Shown: one piece after another, positions 8,991-18,123 of the stretch
Layout of the letters: the number at the start of each line of letters is the position of its first letter
How positions within the stretch are numbered: position 1 is the first letter of the stretch
Assembly: GCA_963824805.1 (NCBI GenBank)
Contig: CAWGQZ010000065.1
Location: 1 to 64,000 of the forward strand
DNA: 64,000 nucleotides
Reading direction: 5' to 3'
Origin: DATBAT01 sp963824805
GTDB taxonomy: Bacteria > Acidobacteriota > Terriglobia > Terriglobales > Acidobacteriaceae
The notes under the pieces: model-generated
What the model saw: only the letters and a program-made list of their open reading frames with translations
The model's database searches: none
Told to the model about the DNA's origin: nothing
Translations under genes and position numbers: made by a program

Positions 8991-10874
8991 ATGAGATACG
9001 TCCGCCTTTTGGTTGCGCTGTTGGGGCTTTCGCTGGGTTTGTGCGTCGTTTCGTGTGGGGGCGGTTCGCCAATGACTGACCCGCCAACCTCGCCACCACC
9101 ACCGCCACCACCACCGGCCGTAACCGTGGATATTGCTCCGGGCGCTGCCTCGGTGACGATCACGCAAACACAGCAGTTCAGTGCGACCGTCGGCAACTCC
9201 AGCAACACCACCGTGGCTTGGGCGGTGAACGGGGTGGTTGGGGGAAATGCCACGGCGGGAACAATCTCTGCCACGGGCCTGTACACCGCCCCGGCAAAAC
9301 TGCCGAGTCCGGCGCAAGTTACAGTGAGCGCTAAAAGCACGGCTGATACGACCAAAACGGCGAGTGGAACCATCACGGTCGTTCCCTATGCCGGCGTGTT
9401 TACCTATCACAACGACAATGCACGCACCGGCCAGGACTTGAATGAAACTTTGCTCACTCTGGAGAATGTGAACCAGACGAAATTTGGAAAAATTTTCTCC
9501 GCTGCTATTGATGGCCAGACCTACGCTCAGCCGCTGTACCTGGCGCACGCCTCAATCGGCGGCAATTTTCATAACGTAGCTTATGTTGCCACCGAGCACG
9601 ACACGGTCTACGCCTTCGATGCGGACGGCCTTAGTCCGGCGCCGTTGTGGCAGAAGAGCCTGATCCCGGCTGGTGCCACCACCATCCCGTCAGCCGATTT
9701 GAGCACTCCCATTACCAACGAAATCGGTATAACCAGCACACCGGTCATCAACGGCGCGACCGGCACCATGTACGTTGTGGCAGCTACCAAAGAAAGCGGC
9801 ACCTATGTTGCCCGGTTGCATGCCCTGGATGTGCTCACGGGCGCCGAGAAATTCGGCGGCCCGGTCACCATCCAAGCGACTTCCCCAGGCACCGGCATCG
9901 GCAGCGTAGGCGGACAAATCGCCTTCCAAACCCTTCTCCAGTTACAACGGACGGCGATACTTTTTTTGAAAGATACCGTATACCTCGCCTGGGGGTCCCA
10001 GAATGACCTGGGTCCTTACCATGGCTGGGTGTTGGCTTATGATGCAGAGACTCTAGATCAACTGGGCGTCTGGAATGACACCCCAAACGGCGGTGAGGGT
10101 GGCATCTGGCTTTCGGGATCGGGACTATCCGCCGACGAAGACGGCAACATCTACGTAGTCACGGGAAACGGTACCTTCGACGCCGATACCGGTGGGTCGG
10201 ACTACGGCGACTCCGTGGTAAAGGTGAAGTTCGCCAACGGCACATTTGCGACAAATGACTTCTTTACTCCTTTCGATCAAATGGCGATGGCGTTGGGGGA
10301 CATTGATCTCGGCGCCAGTGGATTGGTGCTTTTCAATGACGCCGCTGGCCCGGTTCCCGACGTTGGAGTGATTGCCGGGAAGAACGGGAAAATCTACGTT
10401 CTGAATTTAGACAATCTGGGACAATTCCACGCTGGAAGCGACATCCAGATTCCGCAATCGATCGCGGGAGCGTTGGGTACGACGCCCGACGATCAGAACT
10501 ACACAACAGCTGTCACATGGCAAGACAATTTCTATTTCGCGGGCAACAGTGACGTGATGAAGCAGTACAAGCTGACCAACGGACAGTTAACTTTGCACGC
10601 CCAGACTCCCCACGTGTTCGGATATACGACAGCCAGTTCGGTTTCCTCTAACGGGGCGAACGACGGCATCGTTTGGACGATGGAGTCGGGAGGAGACATG
10701 CTGCACGCCTTCGACGCCACTAATATCGCTCACGAACTCTACAACACCAAGCAGGCTCCCGGCGGACGAGACGGCTTTGGACGGGTGGTACGGTGGACTC
10801 CGCCGACCGTCGTCAATGGCAAAGTCTATGTCGCGGGCGCCACCCAGTTTGCCATATTCGGGCTCTTGCCCTAG
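8991..10874 (+). CDS. Secreted lipoprotein with Ig-like domain and PQQ-type beta-propeller
   Basis: A 627-residue exported protein. A signal sequence ends in the lipobox V-V-S-C with the lipid-acceptor cysteine at C22, so it should be anchored on the envelope. A proline-rich linker (about 31-42) follows. An Ig-like/BIG-type domain at about 43-130 contains the GTISATGLYTAP signature common in acidobacterial secreted proteins. From about 135 to the end there are repeated blades such as YVATEHDTVYAFDADG, LYVVAATKES-like strands and NIYVVTGNGTFD, the pattern of a PQQ-dehydrogenase-like propeller. I see no heme site and cannot show that PQQ is bound, so it may be a non-enzymatic binding propeller. 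A perfect dyad lies just upstream, and a redox protein gene converges on it 10 bases downstream. Confidence 0.85.
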   Translation: MRYVRLLVALLGLSLGLCVVSCGGGSPMTDPPTSPPPPPPPPAVTVDIAPGAASVTITQTQQFSATVGNSSNTTVAWAVNGVVGGNATAGTISATGLYTAPAKLPSPAQVTVSAKSTADTTKTASGTITVVPYAGVFTYHNDNARTGQDLNETLLTLENVNQTKFGKIFSAAIDGQTYAQPLYLAHASIGGNFHNVAYVATEHDTVYAFDADGLSPAPLWQKSLIPAGATTIPSADLSTPITNEIGITSTPVINGATGTMYVVAATKESGTYVARLHALDVLTGAEKFGGPVTIQATSPGTGIGSVGGQIAFQTLLQLQRTAILFLKDTVYLAWGSQNDLGPYHGWVLAYDAETLDQLGVWNDTPNGGEGGIWLSGSGLSADEDGNIYVVTGNGTFDADTGGSDYGDSVVKVKFANGTFATNDFFTPFDQMAMALGDIDLGASGLVLFNDAAGPVPDVGVIAGKNGKIYVLNLDNLGQFHAGSDIQIPQSIAGALGTTPDDQNYTTAVTWQDNFYFAGNSDVMKQYKLTNGQLTLHAQTPHVFGYTTASSVSSNGANDGIVWTMESGGDMLHAFDATNIAHELYNTKQAPGGRDGFGRVVRWTPPTVVNGKVYVAGATQFAIFGLLP

Positions 10875-10887
10875 CCACGATTGGCTA
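10872..10887. terminator. Dyad spanning both stop codons of two convergent genes
   Basis: TAGCCA (10872-10877) pairs with TGGCTA (10882-10887) around the tetraloop CGAT, with partly complementary C and G runs outside. The first TAG is the stop of the propeller gene, and the last three bases are the stop of the minus-strand gene. It may act as a bidirectional end signal, but it lacks a T-tract, so this is tentative. Confidence 0.35.
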
Positions 10888-12692
10888 CGGGTTAGCGCAG
10901 GTGTCCGCTGCAGTTTGAAGAGACGTAACATTCAGGCGGATCCCGCCCGCGTCCTCGATCAAAACGCCTTTCACCACCGTCTTTTTCCCTTGATGGCTTG
11001 AAGGGTGGAAGACCTCTACGCCTATCAGTTGTTCCCGGTGCTTGCCCAGTGGCCGGGTCGCCGCCGCGCTAAGGGCCGTCATTGAGGTTGCCTGCGTGGT
11101 GGATGTCACGGGCTCACCGACGTGGGTAAGCGTCCACTGCCAAAAGGGCTTGGTTCCAGGCACCCCACGACCTCGACAATGTGGAGTGGGCCTGTTTGTC
11201 GATGTTTTTCCTGCTGCCTGAGATTGACTTGCCGGGCCGCCGGGTCCGGATTCAAGAGGGGTGCGGAGTATTGGATGAATGGAGTGAACATCTCATCCCA
11301 GCTTTGATTCGCCGCGCGAAAGTGAACTTCCTTGTCCGGCCCAAAATTCCCCGCGGCATCCGAACTGTGGTGATGGTGTTGCATGTTTTCATTCTTCAGC
11401 GAATTATCGTAGTGGGCGGTGACCACCAGCTTGCTGCCTGCGGGCAGTTCCAGAGGCTTGTCGAGATCATAGGCGAGTTGCCAGTGGAAGTCGTACTTGG
11501 GAACGCTCAGTACGCTTACCTCGCGCCCATCGGGGTAGACAACTGAGTACTTAAAGTCCTTGCCGCGCAAGTGCGCATGCGGCTGGAGTTGATAAATCGT
11601 TACCGGGTCGGTGTATGCAGTTACACCGACGACTTCATAGTTATTTGCGTTGGGCGGGATGGGCGGGATCGCCACATGAGTGCCCTCCGCCTTCTCGCCC
11701 GGAGCATCCGTTAACAACTCCTTGCCTGCGGCGAGGATGGTCTGTTCTGAGGCTGGAACTCGGAAGACCTGATGTTTTGGCGGATCGGGTCGGAACCAAA
11801 AGGCAACCGCTGGTTGATCGATTTCGGGCTTGCCGTTCGTCTGATAGTGGATATTGAAGTTAAGGTACATATTCTCGCCACCCTTCACCAACTTGGCGCT
11901 TTCCTCTCGGTAAGCCTCGAAAGTCGTGCCGGGTGTATACACTCCCAACATGTCGGGCGCGCCATTATTTGCCGGATCCACCACCGCTGCTCTAATCCCA
12001 CTGGAACTACTTGCAAGGCCGAGCGGCTGGAAGATTCTCGCGCGCCTATCGAGTTCTGATGGGGTTACCCCGGGGTCTAACGCTACCTCGGTTATCGCCA
12101 TATGGTGCACAATGCCACGATTGCTCGGCAGTACCTGGAGCGCGACGACCCACTTGTCTGTGGAGAACGGTACCTTGGATAAATACCGCACGTAAGGGAT
12201 TTCCCCCGATGCCGGCAGATGAATGTTCGGCAACCGAATAACCGCCTCTGGCTGTACGCTCTTCGGGTGTTGCCAGCCTTGCGAGACGCTTGGCAGAGAC
12301 GGCAGATCGGCATCGTTCCCTTTGGGCATGCCCGCGTCGACCCATGCGACCAGAGTATCGATTTCGTGCTGGCTAAGTTGGGGATCATTGCGGAACTTCA
12401 TACTGTTCCTGGCATCTGCGGGCCAAGGCGGCATTTGGCGGCGCACGGCACTTACCTTGATCGATTGGGCCAGTGTCCGCGCGTTGTCGTAGGACAAGAG
12501 CGGGAGTGCGGACGCTATCTCGCCCGGCCTATGACAATTCACGCAGTGCTTGAATAGAATCGGCGCCACTTCCCGATTGAAGGTAGGTGCGAAAGAGTTG
12601 CCCTTGAGAGAGATGCCTGGCACGAACGTCAACGCAGAGGCAGCCATACCGCCCACTATCCAAACCAGCTGCCTCATTTGATTCGGCATCAT
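10885..12692 (-). CDS. Secreted c-type cytochrome/copper type II monooxygenase-like protein, with a frameshift near 11158
   Basis: An exported protein of about 600 residues. An N-terminal hydrophobic export segment (about 8-29) is followed by one heme-c motif, C50-V-N-C53-H54. The central part resembles copper type II ascorbate-dependent (PHM-like) monooxygenases, with candidate copper ligands in GIVHHMAI and QPHAHLRG and a late HYDNS. The uninterrupted frame stops at 11106 in an implausible tail. A single missing base near 11158 restores a continuation (GTKPFWQWTLTHVGEPV through RLNVTSLQ) that ends at 10885. This matches a C-terminal module, HIVEVVGCL...NVTSLQ, that I know from acidobacterial secreted proteins. 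The likely role is periplasmic oxidation with electron transfer through the heme; the substrate is unknown. It converges with the propeller lipoprotein and lies upstream of, and opposite to, the TPR and CRTAC1 genes. Confidence 0.8.
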
Positions 12693-13339
12693 CGAAGAGA
12701 CACCTTCTTCCTGAAAACAGAGTACAGCCTCCGTGTTTATTTGCGAAGCGCTTCATCCCGGACATTAACCAGCCTCGCGACAGGCTTCGAGGTTGCGACC
12801 TATTCCTTTGCGACGTTTGCCTATACTTCCACCGAACGCCGAACCCTCCGGGGAAGCGGGCTGGTCACACGGTTCCCGAGTATCGGCGACGCGCCTGAAA
12901 AACAGCAAATCGCAGCTATTCTCCCGCCCCGACCCACCGATATCTAATGGGTATTCGCAGATTGCGAGCCGTAGCGAACCTCATCGTTCGCCTCCATCGT
13001 TTCCACCGTGTCCTAAATATGGTAAACAGATGGAAGAGAGATACGAAACCAATTGCCACCACCAGAAGTCCAAGGCTCATTGAAGGACGCCGACCACGGA
13101 CTTGCGGGGGATCTTTCTCCTCAGGATTTGTTGTCGTCCGGTCACCTCTACCGAGGGCAAGCGCCGTTCCATGTCCTGAAACTTCAATTCTGAGGAGTGC
13201 CCAAGGCGTACTCTCCTCGCCATACAAAACGGCGGCAGAAGTTCCTTGACGCAATGGCCCAATCATAATCCCGTAGGCGGACCCGAAGCCGCCCCCGATT
13301 CGGAGTTAGTGGCAATTCGCTGGCGAACATGGCCGGTGT
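12693..13339. other. Spacer between divergent genes, one weak small frame
   Basis: About 650 bases between the divergent cytochrome and TPR genes. The only frame with any protein character is on the minus strand from ATG 13080 to 12916 (54 residues): one hydrophobic segment, SLGLLVVAIGFVSLFHLF, followed by many arginines, as in a small single-pass membrane protein. It has no recognised family and could be chance. The rest presumably holds the promoters of both flanking genes. Confidence 0.3.
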
Positions 13340-15145
13340 ATGCCACCCAAACGCGCCAGGGCCGCAGAACGTAGTTGGTTAATGGCAATTTCTCGCCAAA
13401 TCCCGCGACTTGAACAGCTCGCCACCAGGTGTGTACTTTTAGGTATCAACCTGGGACATTCGGCTTTGATCCACACCCCACCTTCCCGGTCTTCGAAAGT
13501 CATTCTCTGGAGACGGTCTGCGCGTGGCGCATGCCTTTTCCTGCTTGCCGTTCTGGGGTGCCTGCCAGCCAGCGCGCAACAGAAGCCCGCGTCACCACTC
13601 GACGAATTTGAGCGGCGATTTGCCGCTGCGAACTCGGCGAAGGAGGCGGGTGACTTGCCCGCTGCCGCTGCCGCCAGCGAGAAGATCGTCGCCCTCGGAC
13701 TCCGCGAAATGGGAAAGTTGCGCCTCTTTGAAGCCGCATATCCCGAGGCCGCCAAGTTCTCCCGCAGGTCCCTCGATTTCGAGGATGTTGCAGATGCGCA
13801 CGTCGATCTCGCTGCTGCCAACTTGTTTACCAGCCGGTTGGACGAAGCACTCAAAGAGATCAGCCAGGCTCTTGCCGCCGATCCGCGCAACGCCACGGCC
13901 TGGACCATTCAGGGCCAGGCGCAGATCAAGAAAAAGGACTACCGCGCCGCGGTGGAGTCTTTCCAGAAGTCCCTCGAGATTCGTCCCGACCGCGAAACCA
14001 GCTACGGTCTCGCCAGTTGTTTGCTCCGATTGAAAGAGAAGGAAAAGGCCGCGGCCATTTTCCAGCAGATGACGGTGTCCGGTGATCGCAGCAGCCTGCA
14101 TCTCTTGTTCGGCGACGCTTATCGAAATGCCACCCTGTACGGCGACGCTATCCGGGAGTTCCAGCGTGCGCTCTCACTCGATCCCAAAGTTCCAAACGGC
14201 CACTACTTTCTCGGCCTGACCTACTTGATGCGGAACGAATGGGTGCTCACGCCGGAGGCCCGCCGGCAATTTCTCGAGCAACTGCGAGTCGACCCTGGAA
14301 ATTTTTTTGCGAACTATCTCCTGGGCTATATGGCGTTCAGTTCGAACCAGCCGCAGGAGGCGGATCACTATCTGGGGGAGGCGGCGAGATTGAATCCGTC
14401 TTCATCGGAAGCCTGGCTGTACTTGGGACTGAATGCCTACCGCCGCAAGGAAAATCAGCGCGCGGAGCGGCTCTTCCGGAAGGCAATTGCACTCGCCGAA
14501 CGTAGCGGCGTAGACGCTCACAACGATATCCGGAAGGCCTACACCAGTCTTGGCCGGATCCTCATTGCTTCCGGAAGAGCAGCGGAAGGGGAGCGATACT
14601 TCGAAAAGGCGCGCGCGATTCAGCAAAACATCATCGCCGACAACCAGGAAGGGAGTGGCATGGGTGATTCGGGTGGATCCGGAGTTTCTTCAGCCGATGT
14701 CCCCAGCCTTCCGCAAAACGAGCCGCCGGTTCCTCTGGGGGGGACGGGCAAGGATGCGGCCACGCCGTTAGTCAGCAACGCGCTGTCCCACGCCAAGCTG
14801 ACGCAGGGCCAGGAGAGACAGGCAGCGGCCCAGGAAGAATTCTTGCGTTCTGTTCTGGGCGGCGCCTTCAATGATCTGGCCACGGTCGAAGCAATGCAGG
14901 AGCAGTATGCCGTAGCTCTCGGACACTACCAGGAAGCGGAGGGATGGGATCCCAAAGTACCCAACCTGATGCGCAATCTCGGGTTCACGGCCTATCGCGC
15001 CGGGAACCAGCCGGAAGCAATCCGGGCATTGCGAAAGGCGCTGGTACTTGCCCCGGGTGATGATGCGGCTCGCGCGGTTCTGCGAGAACTGGGGACTACT
15101 GTCCCCGGGCAGGTTCCGCAAAAGAAGGAAGACAAGAAGCCATGA
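13340..15145 (+). CDS. Exported TPR-repeat protein
   Basis: A 601-codon frame whose mature part is a string of about eight tetratricopeptide repeats, for example KEISQALAADPRNATAWTIQ and AIREFQRALSLDPKVPNGHY, ending with a last block near 540-590. TPRs form superhelical scaffolds for protein-protein contact. A hydrophobic export segment (about 82-100, GACLFLLAVLGCLPASAQQ) ends in a signal-peptidase site, so the protein should be periplasmic. The first ~70 residues look unlike coding sequence, so the true start probably lies downstream, such as ATG 13382 or a rarer codon nearer 13465. A Gly/Ser/Pro linker at about 435-470 splits the repeat blocks. Its stop overlaps an ATG at 15142 by four bases, so it is translationally linked to the CRTAC1 gene. 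Confidence 0.8.
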   Translation: MPPKRARAAERSWLMAISRQIPRLEQLATRCVLLGINLGHSALIHTPPSRSSKVILWRRSARGACLFLLAVLGCLPASAQQKPASPLDEFERRFAAANSAKEAGDLPAAAAASEKIVALGLREMGKLRLFEAAYPEAAKFSRRSLDFEDVADAHVDLAAANLFTSRLDEALKEISQALAADPRNATAWTIQGQAQIKKKDYRAAVESFQKSLEIRPDRETSYGLASCLLRLKEKEKAAAIFQQMTVSGDRSSLHLLFGDAYRNATLYGDAIREFQRALSLDPKVPNGHYFLGLTYLMRNEWVLTPEARRQFLEQLRVDPGNFFANYLLGYMAFSSNQPQEADHYLGEAARLNPSSSEAWLYLGLNAYRRKENQRAERLFRKAIALAERSGVDAHNDIRKAYTSLGRILIASGRAAEGERYFEKARAIQQNIIADNQEGSGMGDSGGSGVSSADVPSLPQNEPPVPLGGTGKDAATPLVSNALSHAKLTQGQERQAAAQEEFLRSVLGGAFNDLATVEAMQEQYAVALGHYQEAEGWDPKVPNLMRNLGFTAYRAGNQPEAIRALRKALVLAPGDDAARAVLRELGTTVPGQVPQKKEDKKP

Positions 15146-15167
15146 ACTTGAGCGCGACGGACAGCAA

Positions 15168-16961
15168 TTGAATCCGCAACCATTACTTGGCATTCGCGTC
15201 CTGCTCGTCGGCGCAGCGGTGCTGCTTGCACCGATGGCTTTGAGCCAGGAGCAGCATCCGGCCGCGCCTCCTCCTCCGCCGAACGCCAAGAAGGTTCAGT
15301 GCAAAGGACGTCCGGTACCGCAGCTGGAGGACGTCACGGAGAAGGCAGGTATCCGTTTCCGCCATATCGCCAATCCGCTGAGCACATACATTGTCGAGTC
15401 GATGAGCGGCGGCGTCATTCTGTGGGATTACGATCGCGATGGGTGGCTGGACATCTATTTCACGAACGCGCCCACCATCGAGATGGCCCTGCGCAAGGAA
15501 TCGGCTCGCGGAGCACTCTACCATAACAACCAGAACGGCACATTTAGCGATGCGACGGACAAGTCAGGCCTGGCGGCGCCTTGCTTTGCCATGGGTGGCG
15601 CCGTGGCCGACTACAACAACGACGGCTGGCCAGATCTGTACCTGACGTGTCTCGGCGGAAATGTTCTGTTTCGCAACAATGGGGATGGCACGTTCACGGA
15701 TGTCACCGCGAAAGCCGCCGTTGCGGACGGTCGCATGTCGGTTGGTGCGGCTTTCGGAGATTACGACCGCGACGGATTCGTCGACCTGATGGTGGCCAAC
15801 TATGTCGACTTCCAACTCGACCATCTGCCCCCGTTTGGCGGCAAGTCGCTCTGCAAATATCGCGGTATCGATGTCTATTGCGGACCGCGCGGATTGAAGG
15901 GCGCAGGCGATTCCCTGTTCCACAACAACGGCGATGGCACGTTTACCGACGTTTCCAAGGCCGCCGGCGTGGATGACCCGCACGGTTACTACGGTCTCGG
16001 TGTCGTTTGGGCCGACTTCAACAACACCGGCTGGCCTGACATCTACGTGGCCAACGACACGCTGCCTAACTTTCTTTACCGCAACGACGGCAAAGGCAAG
16101 TTCACCGAGATTGGCCTCGAATCCGGCACCGCGTTGAGCGAGACGGGCTCTGAGCAAGCCTCCATGGGAGTTGCCCCCGGCGACTACCTGCACAATGGAC
16201 GTCCTTCCATCTACGTGACAAATTTCGGCGACGACTATAGCGACCTCTATCGCAACGACGGGAACTGGATGTTTACGGATGTCTCTTATGCGTCAGGGGT
16301 AGCCTTGCCCTCCTTTCCTCTTGTGAAGTGGGGCGATGCATTCGTGGATCTCGACAACGATGGCTGGCTGGATCTGGTGGCGGTGAGCGGTCATGTCTAT
16401 CCGCAAATGGAAAAGGTGCCTGCCAGCGGTGGTTACGCGCAGACCAAGCTGCTCCACATGAACCAGAAAGATGGCACCTTCTGTGATGCCGGCAATCTGG
16501 CCGGGCCGGCTCTGGAAGAAAGACGGGTGTCACGGGGCCTGGCGGTCGGGGATCTGTTCAACGACGGCAATGTGGACGTCGTAGTCGAGGATCTCGATAG
16601 CGCGCCGATGATCCTACAGAACCACGGTGTTTCCGGCCGCCACTGGCTGAGTCTGGAATTGGCGGGTACCAGGAGCAATCGCATGGCGATCGGGGCGCGC
16701 GTTAAGATCGTGGCCGGAGGGATGACGCAGACCGACGAGGTTCGCAGTGGCGGTAGTTACATCTCCCAGAGCGACTTCCGTTTGCACTTTGGGCTAGGGT
16801 CGGCAGAGAAGATTGAGTCGCTGGAGGTCCGCTGGCCTTCCGGGAAAGTTGAGACCTTCAATAACCTCGCAGCCGATCGCTTCTATGCCCTGCTGGAAGG
16901 GGAAGGGGTCGTTCCAGCAGAGCGGATTCGGCCGGGCTTGTCCTCTTTTATTCGATTCTGA
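15168..16961 (+). CDS. Secreted CRTAC1-family protein (FG-GAP/VCBS repeats plus ASPIC/UnbV domain)
   Basis: About 597 residues. A signal peptide (about 10-28, ending PMALSQ) leads into repeated FG-GAP/VCBS blades with calcium-binding loops such as D-Y-D-R-D-G-W-L-D and D-Y-N-N-D-G-W-P-D, which form an integrin-like propeller. The C-terminus carries an ASPIC/UnbV domain (ARVKIVAGG through EVRWPSGK). Such proteins are secreted and usually paired with TPR proteins in Acidobacteria; their biochemical role is unknown. The start is uncertain. TTG 15168 keeps the frame, but ATG 15142 overlaps the TPR stop as ATGA, which is the usual coupling arrangement. A single missing base between 15145 and 15168 would join that ATG to this frame. 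Confidence 0.88.
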   Translation: MNPQPLLGIRVLLVGAAVLLAPMALSQEQHPAAPPPPPNAKKVQCKGRPVPQLEDVTEKAGIRFRHIANPLSTYIVESMSGGVILWDYDRDGWLDIYFTNAPTIEMALRKESARGALYHNNQNGTFSDATDKSGLAAPCFAMGGAVADYNNDGWPDLYLTCLGGNVLFRNNGDGTFTDVTAKAAVADGRMSVGAAFGDYDRDGFVDLMVANYVDFQLDHLPPFGGKSLCKYRGIDVYCGPRGLKGAGDSLFHNNGDGTFTDVSKAAGVDDPHGYYGLGVVWADFNNTGWPDIYVANDTLPNFLYRNDGKGKFTEIGLESGTALSETGSEQASMGVAPGDYLHNGRPSIYVTNFGDDYSDLYRNDGNWMFTDVSYASGVALPSFPLVKWGDAFVDLDNDGWLDLVAVSGHVYPQMEKVPASGGYAQTKLLHMNQKDGTFCDAGNLAGPALEERRVSRGLAVGDLFNDGNVDVVVEDLDSAPMILQNHGVSGRHWLSLELAGTRSNRMAIGARVKIVAGGMTQTDEVRSGGSYISQSDFRLHFGLGSAEKIESLEVRWPSGKVETFNNLAADRFYALLEGEGVVPAERIRPGLSSFIRF

Positions 16962-17440
16962 ACACGCTTGAGACAAAGGTAGGCGTAGCGCGGACGCTCG
17001 CCGACTGCCGCGGCCGCATGTCGTGGCCAGTGCGCGGAGTCTATCTCTTCTGTGAAGCGGGCGAGAGCCGTTCCGACACAGGTACATGCCCTCGCCTTGT
17101 GCGGGTCGGCACTTACGCTTTGAGAGCGGGCGGTGGCACAAAACTGTGGGGTCGCTTGTCGGCGCACAGGGGGCAATTGCGGAGCAGCGGCGGCGGCAAT
17201 AATCGTGACTCGACACTCCGGCTCATCGTCGGAACGGCGCTGATCGAGCGGGACAGTCACAAATTCCCGACACGGGGCGAGGGGAGTGCGGCCGGCAAGG
17301 ACATCAGAGCGTCTGAAGTGGAACTGGAGCAGGCCGTCAGTCAGGTGATCTGCAAGATGCCCTTTCTGTGGCTGGCGATTGAGGACGGGGCTGAACCGCA
17401 CAGCATGCGCGAGAGTCCATGGAACCCCCTGAGCGATTAG
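16958..17440 (+). CDS. GIY-YIG-like family protein, apparently truncated at the C-terminus
   Basis: The frame reads NTLETKVGVARTLADCRGR, then RGVYLFCEAGE, RLVRVGTYAL, LWGRLSAHRG, GGGNNRDSTLR and MPFLWLAIED. I know this order from a bacterial family of about 200-230 residues related to GIY-YIG nucleases, in which GVY and VRVGT stand for the GIY and YIG strands. An ATG lies at 17018, but conserved residues begin upstream, so translation probably starts near 16958 (CTG overlapping the CRTAC1 stop) or another base has been lost. Family members continue after the 'IED' region with about 60 more residues. Here the frame ends in MRESPWNPLSD, 30 bases before a tRNA 3' end. Whether it still acts as a nuclease is unclear. 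Confidence 0.5.
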   Translation: MNTLETKVGVARTLADCRGRMSWPVRGVYLFCEAGESRSDTGTCPRLVRVGTYALRAGGGTKLWGRLSAHRGQLRSSGGGNNRDSTLRLIVGTALIERDSHKFPTRGEGSAAGKDIRASEVELEQAVSQVICKMPFLWLAIEDGAEPHSMRESPWNPLSD

Positions 17441-17469
17441 CACCAAGGCTCGCAAGTGCTTGAAAGGAA

Positions 17470-17546
17470 TGGCGGGGACGACGGGACTCGAACCCGCGGC
17501 CTCTGCCGTGACAGGGCAGCGTTCTAACCAACTGAACTACGTCCCC
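17470..17546 (-). tRNA. tRNA-Asp (anticodon GTC)
   Basis: On the minus strand the gene starts GGGGACG (17546-17540) and this acceptor strand pairs with CGTCCCC. The D arm (GTTCAG..), the anticodon stem CTGCC/GGCAG enclosing CTGTCAC with anticodon GTC, and the T arm with GGTTCGAGTCC are all present. The 3' GCCA is encoded (17473-17470). All stems pair. The truncated GIY-YIG-like gene lies just beyond its 3' end. Confidence 0.95.
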
Positions 17547-18123
17547 ACAACTTCAAACGGTGGCTGCTTGAGAGGCGCATGCGATGGCCTCGGGCCAGGA
17601 TTCCCTGGATAGGCGAGCAGGTAACCGAAACAGAACGTCTGTCCACGCTCCGTGAGATGAATTGTAACAGAGGGCCCGGATTGGGAGCGAGCGGGTCTCG
17701 AACGAGGTCAAATTACATCGTCTCCTTGAGATCCACATACAAATCTCAAACCCCGAATTCTCCGCACTATCCCAGTTGGATGGTTAAAAAAAGCTCCCGC
17801 CTACATATCGATCTGGAGTCGCAATTTAGTTTCATCTATTTTTGTCTGTACGTGCGAGCGCCTACGCCTTAGGTGCAATCTTTGCGCAATCAACCGAATC
17901 CCGCGCCAGGCGCTCCATGTAAACATTTTGTAACCGCTATTGATTGAGCACCTTTCCTTAGGTACGTTTGCATCCGAGTGGCTAGGACCCAGGTCTTTCA
18001 GCTTTACGACTCTCTCAGGTTACTTGTGCCTAGACGCCAACGACACGCCGCTTGCCGCAATCCTTTGCGCGATCGCAATGAACAGCCCTTGTGTGCGTGC
18101 CATTTCTCCGAGGAGGATGGTTT
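17547..18123. other. Spacer after tRNA-Asp
   Basis: About 580 bases without a convincing gene. It must contain the tRNA promoter (minus strand, just right of 17546) and the promoter of the TIGR03118 gene. The ribosome-binding site of the latter, GAGGAGG, is at about 18109-18116. I see no repeat, attachment-site copy of the tRNA 3' end or integrase. Confidence 0.4.

Noticed and set aside
8972..9376. A glycine-rich minus-strand frame opposite the lipoprotein gene
   Set aside because: It is the antisense of the proline-rich linker and Ig-like domain of the real gene and has no export or domain features.
15564..16193. A 209-codon minus-strand frame inside the CRTAC1 gene
   Set aside because: It is antisense to repeated FG-GAP blades; long antisense frames are common in GC-rich repetitive coding DNA.
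16883..17455. A 190-codon minus-strand frame near the tRNA
   Set aside because: The plus strand carries recognisable GIY-YIG-like and CRTAC1 sequence, so this is a shadow.
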